Positions 63,215 to 64,000 of a stretch of DNA of 64,000 nt are shown here, one piece after another; position 1 is the first letter of the stretch, and every line of letters starts with the position of its first letter. Location: assembly GCA_031841125.1 (NCBI GenBank), contig CM063106.1, forward strand, positions 44,195,806 through 44,259,805. Direction: 5' to 3'. This DNA is from Acanthococcus lagerstroemiae (Eukaryota; Arthropoda; Insecta; Hemiptera; Eriococcidae). A program made the position numbers and the translations under genes. The notes under the pieces were generated by a model. That model was not told the origin of the DNA and did not search any database. It saw only the letters and a list, made by a program, of their open reading frames with translations.

Positions 63215-64000
63215 GTACTAATCAACATAATTGTTTGTTTTAATTGTAAGTATTTGATAGTGCATGTGAACACTGATACAGAACTTCTACGCTATATAAT
63301 TCGTAATATGCTAGAAAACTTCCCACTGATTGATTCTGGGTCCACTTTTCTTACCGATACTCACTACGCTTATGTTGACCTTCAGCTCGGTGTTGCATGG
63401 TTCGTGTTCTGTCTGATGCCTAACAGAGTCATAAAGACAGACAAACAGACAGAAAAATACGTGAATGGAACCCAGGATTTGTAACGCTGGAGAAATATTG
63501 ATTCAGAGATTCTGTAGTTTGTTTCTCGACTTCGTTTTCTCTCATTTGGGGGGGGGGGTGCTTGTCTTTCCCTGAGACTATCTTCTGCCTACCAGTCTGT
63601 ATGTCAGTCTACATAATGGTTTTACGGTTAGCTAAATCTTAATGGGTTTGCCCTTTTAATATGTCAGGTCTCTGGTGAACCGTCCTCATGGCGTTTTCTC
63701 CCATGAGGAGGGATTATTCTTGAAATAAAAGGTGCAGTTGTTGTATTTCTTTTCTTCATTATTGATTCTGATTCAGTGCGATCTGAAGATGATCAGTAAT
63801 GTAGATATAAAGTGTCAGTGAGGTTGACCACAGCTTTCTGATTATCGCAGCATCTTAGCGATAGGATCAAGACTTAATCACTGATCTGAAAAATGGCTTA
63901 TTTTTGCAGAATTTATCTTGGAACTTTGAATCCTAGCACCCTTATCCTACCATACATCATTTTAACTATGTGACTGCTTCAACAGTGACTGATAAGAATC
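63215..64000 (+). other. NAE1 intron 8 (incomplete)
   Basis: No following exon with the expected NAE1 C-terminal sequence was found. ORF 63104-63484 is exon 8 read through into the intron. An acceptor-like 'tttttgcag' near 63909 leads to a stop within nine codons. A G-run lies near 63549-63558. Confidence 0.5.

Noticed and set aside
63909..63935. Possible ninth exon of NAE1 after a 'tttttgcag' acceptor
   Set aside because: It hits a stop in nine codons and does not resemble the conserved NAE1 C-terminus.

Overview
The window is animal nuclear DNA, most likely from an arthropod and probably an insect. It is AT-rich, its genes have GT-AG introns, and old transposons fill the space between exons. 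The taxon is an inference from gene structure and repeat content; nothing here fixes it further. Parts of the assembly look poor: about 1-600 and 18525-20080 consist largely of homopolymer blocks.

Five host genes can be supported. A cytidine deaminase lies on the minus strand (11845-12278, N-terminal part uncertain). A small cysteine-rich single-pass membrane protein is on the plus strand (26905-27565, first exon not found). A phosphatidylinositol 5-phosphate 4-kinase (PIP4K) is complete in eight exons (31935-56655, 410 aa), with introns of 15.9 kb and 6.4 kb packed with repeats. A CDGSH iron-sulfur protein of the CISD3 type is on the minus strand in three exons (57567-58167), tail-to-tail with PIP4K. 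The first eight exons of NAE1/APP-BP1, the regulatory subunit of the NEDD8-activating E1, run from 60658 to 63214; the gene leaves the window.

Layout: 1-11.7 kb is intergenic, with RTE-like LINE remnants (3.8-6.3 kb), a hAT-type element (7.5-8.4 kb), a Tigger-like element (9.7-10.2 kb) and a second TA-flanked element (10.3-10.6 kb). From 12612 to 26433 a block of about 5.9 kb occurs twice in direct orientation. The copies are separated by homopolymer junk and a short satellite. Each copy holds decayed ORFs, including a Polinton-type integrase fragment, and nested MITEs. From 26.7 kb on come the host genes above with TE-filled introns. The largest insertion is a 2.9 kb inverted-repeat element (44593-47508) that splits an RTE-like LINE.

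The genes do not form a pathway. The points most worth attention are the suspicious 5.9 kb duplication, the 2.9 kb foldback element with an internal palindromic minisatellite, a family of hairpin elements with different arms but a similar loop, matching hairpins and oppositely oriented SINEs on either side of PIP4K exons 6-7, and unrecognised ORFs beside the integrase fragment.
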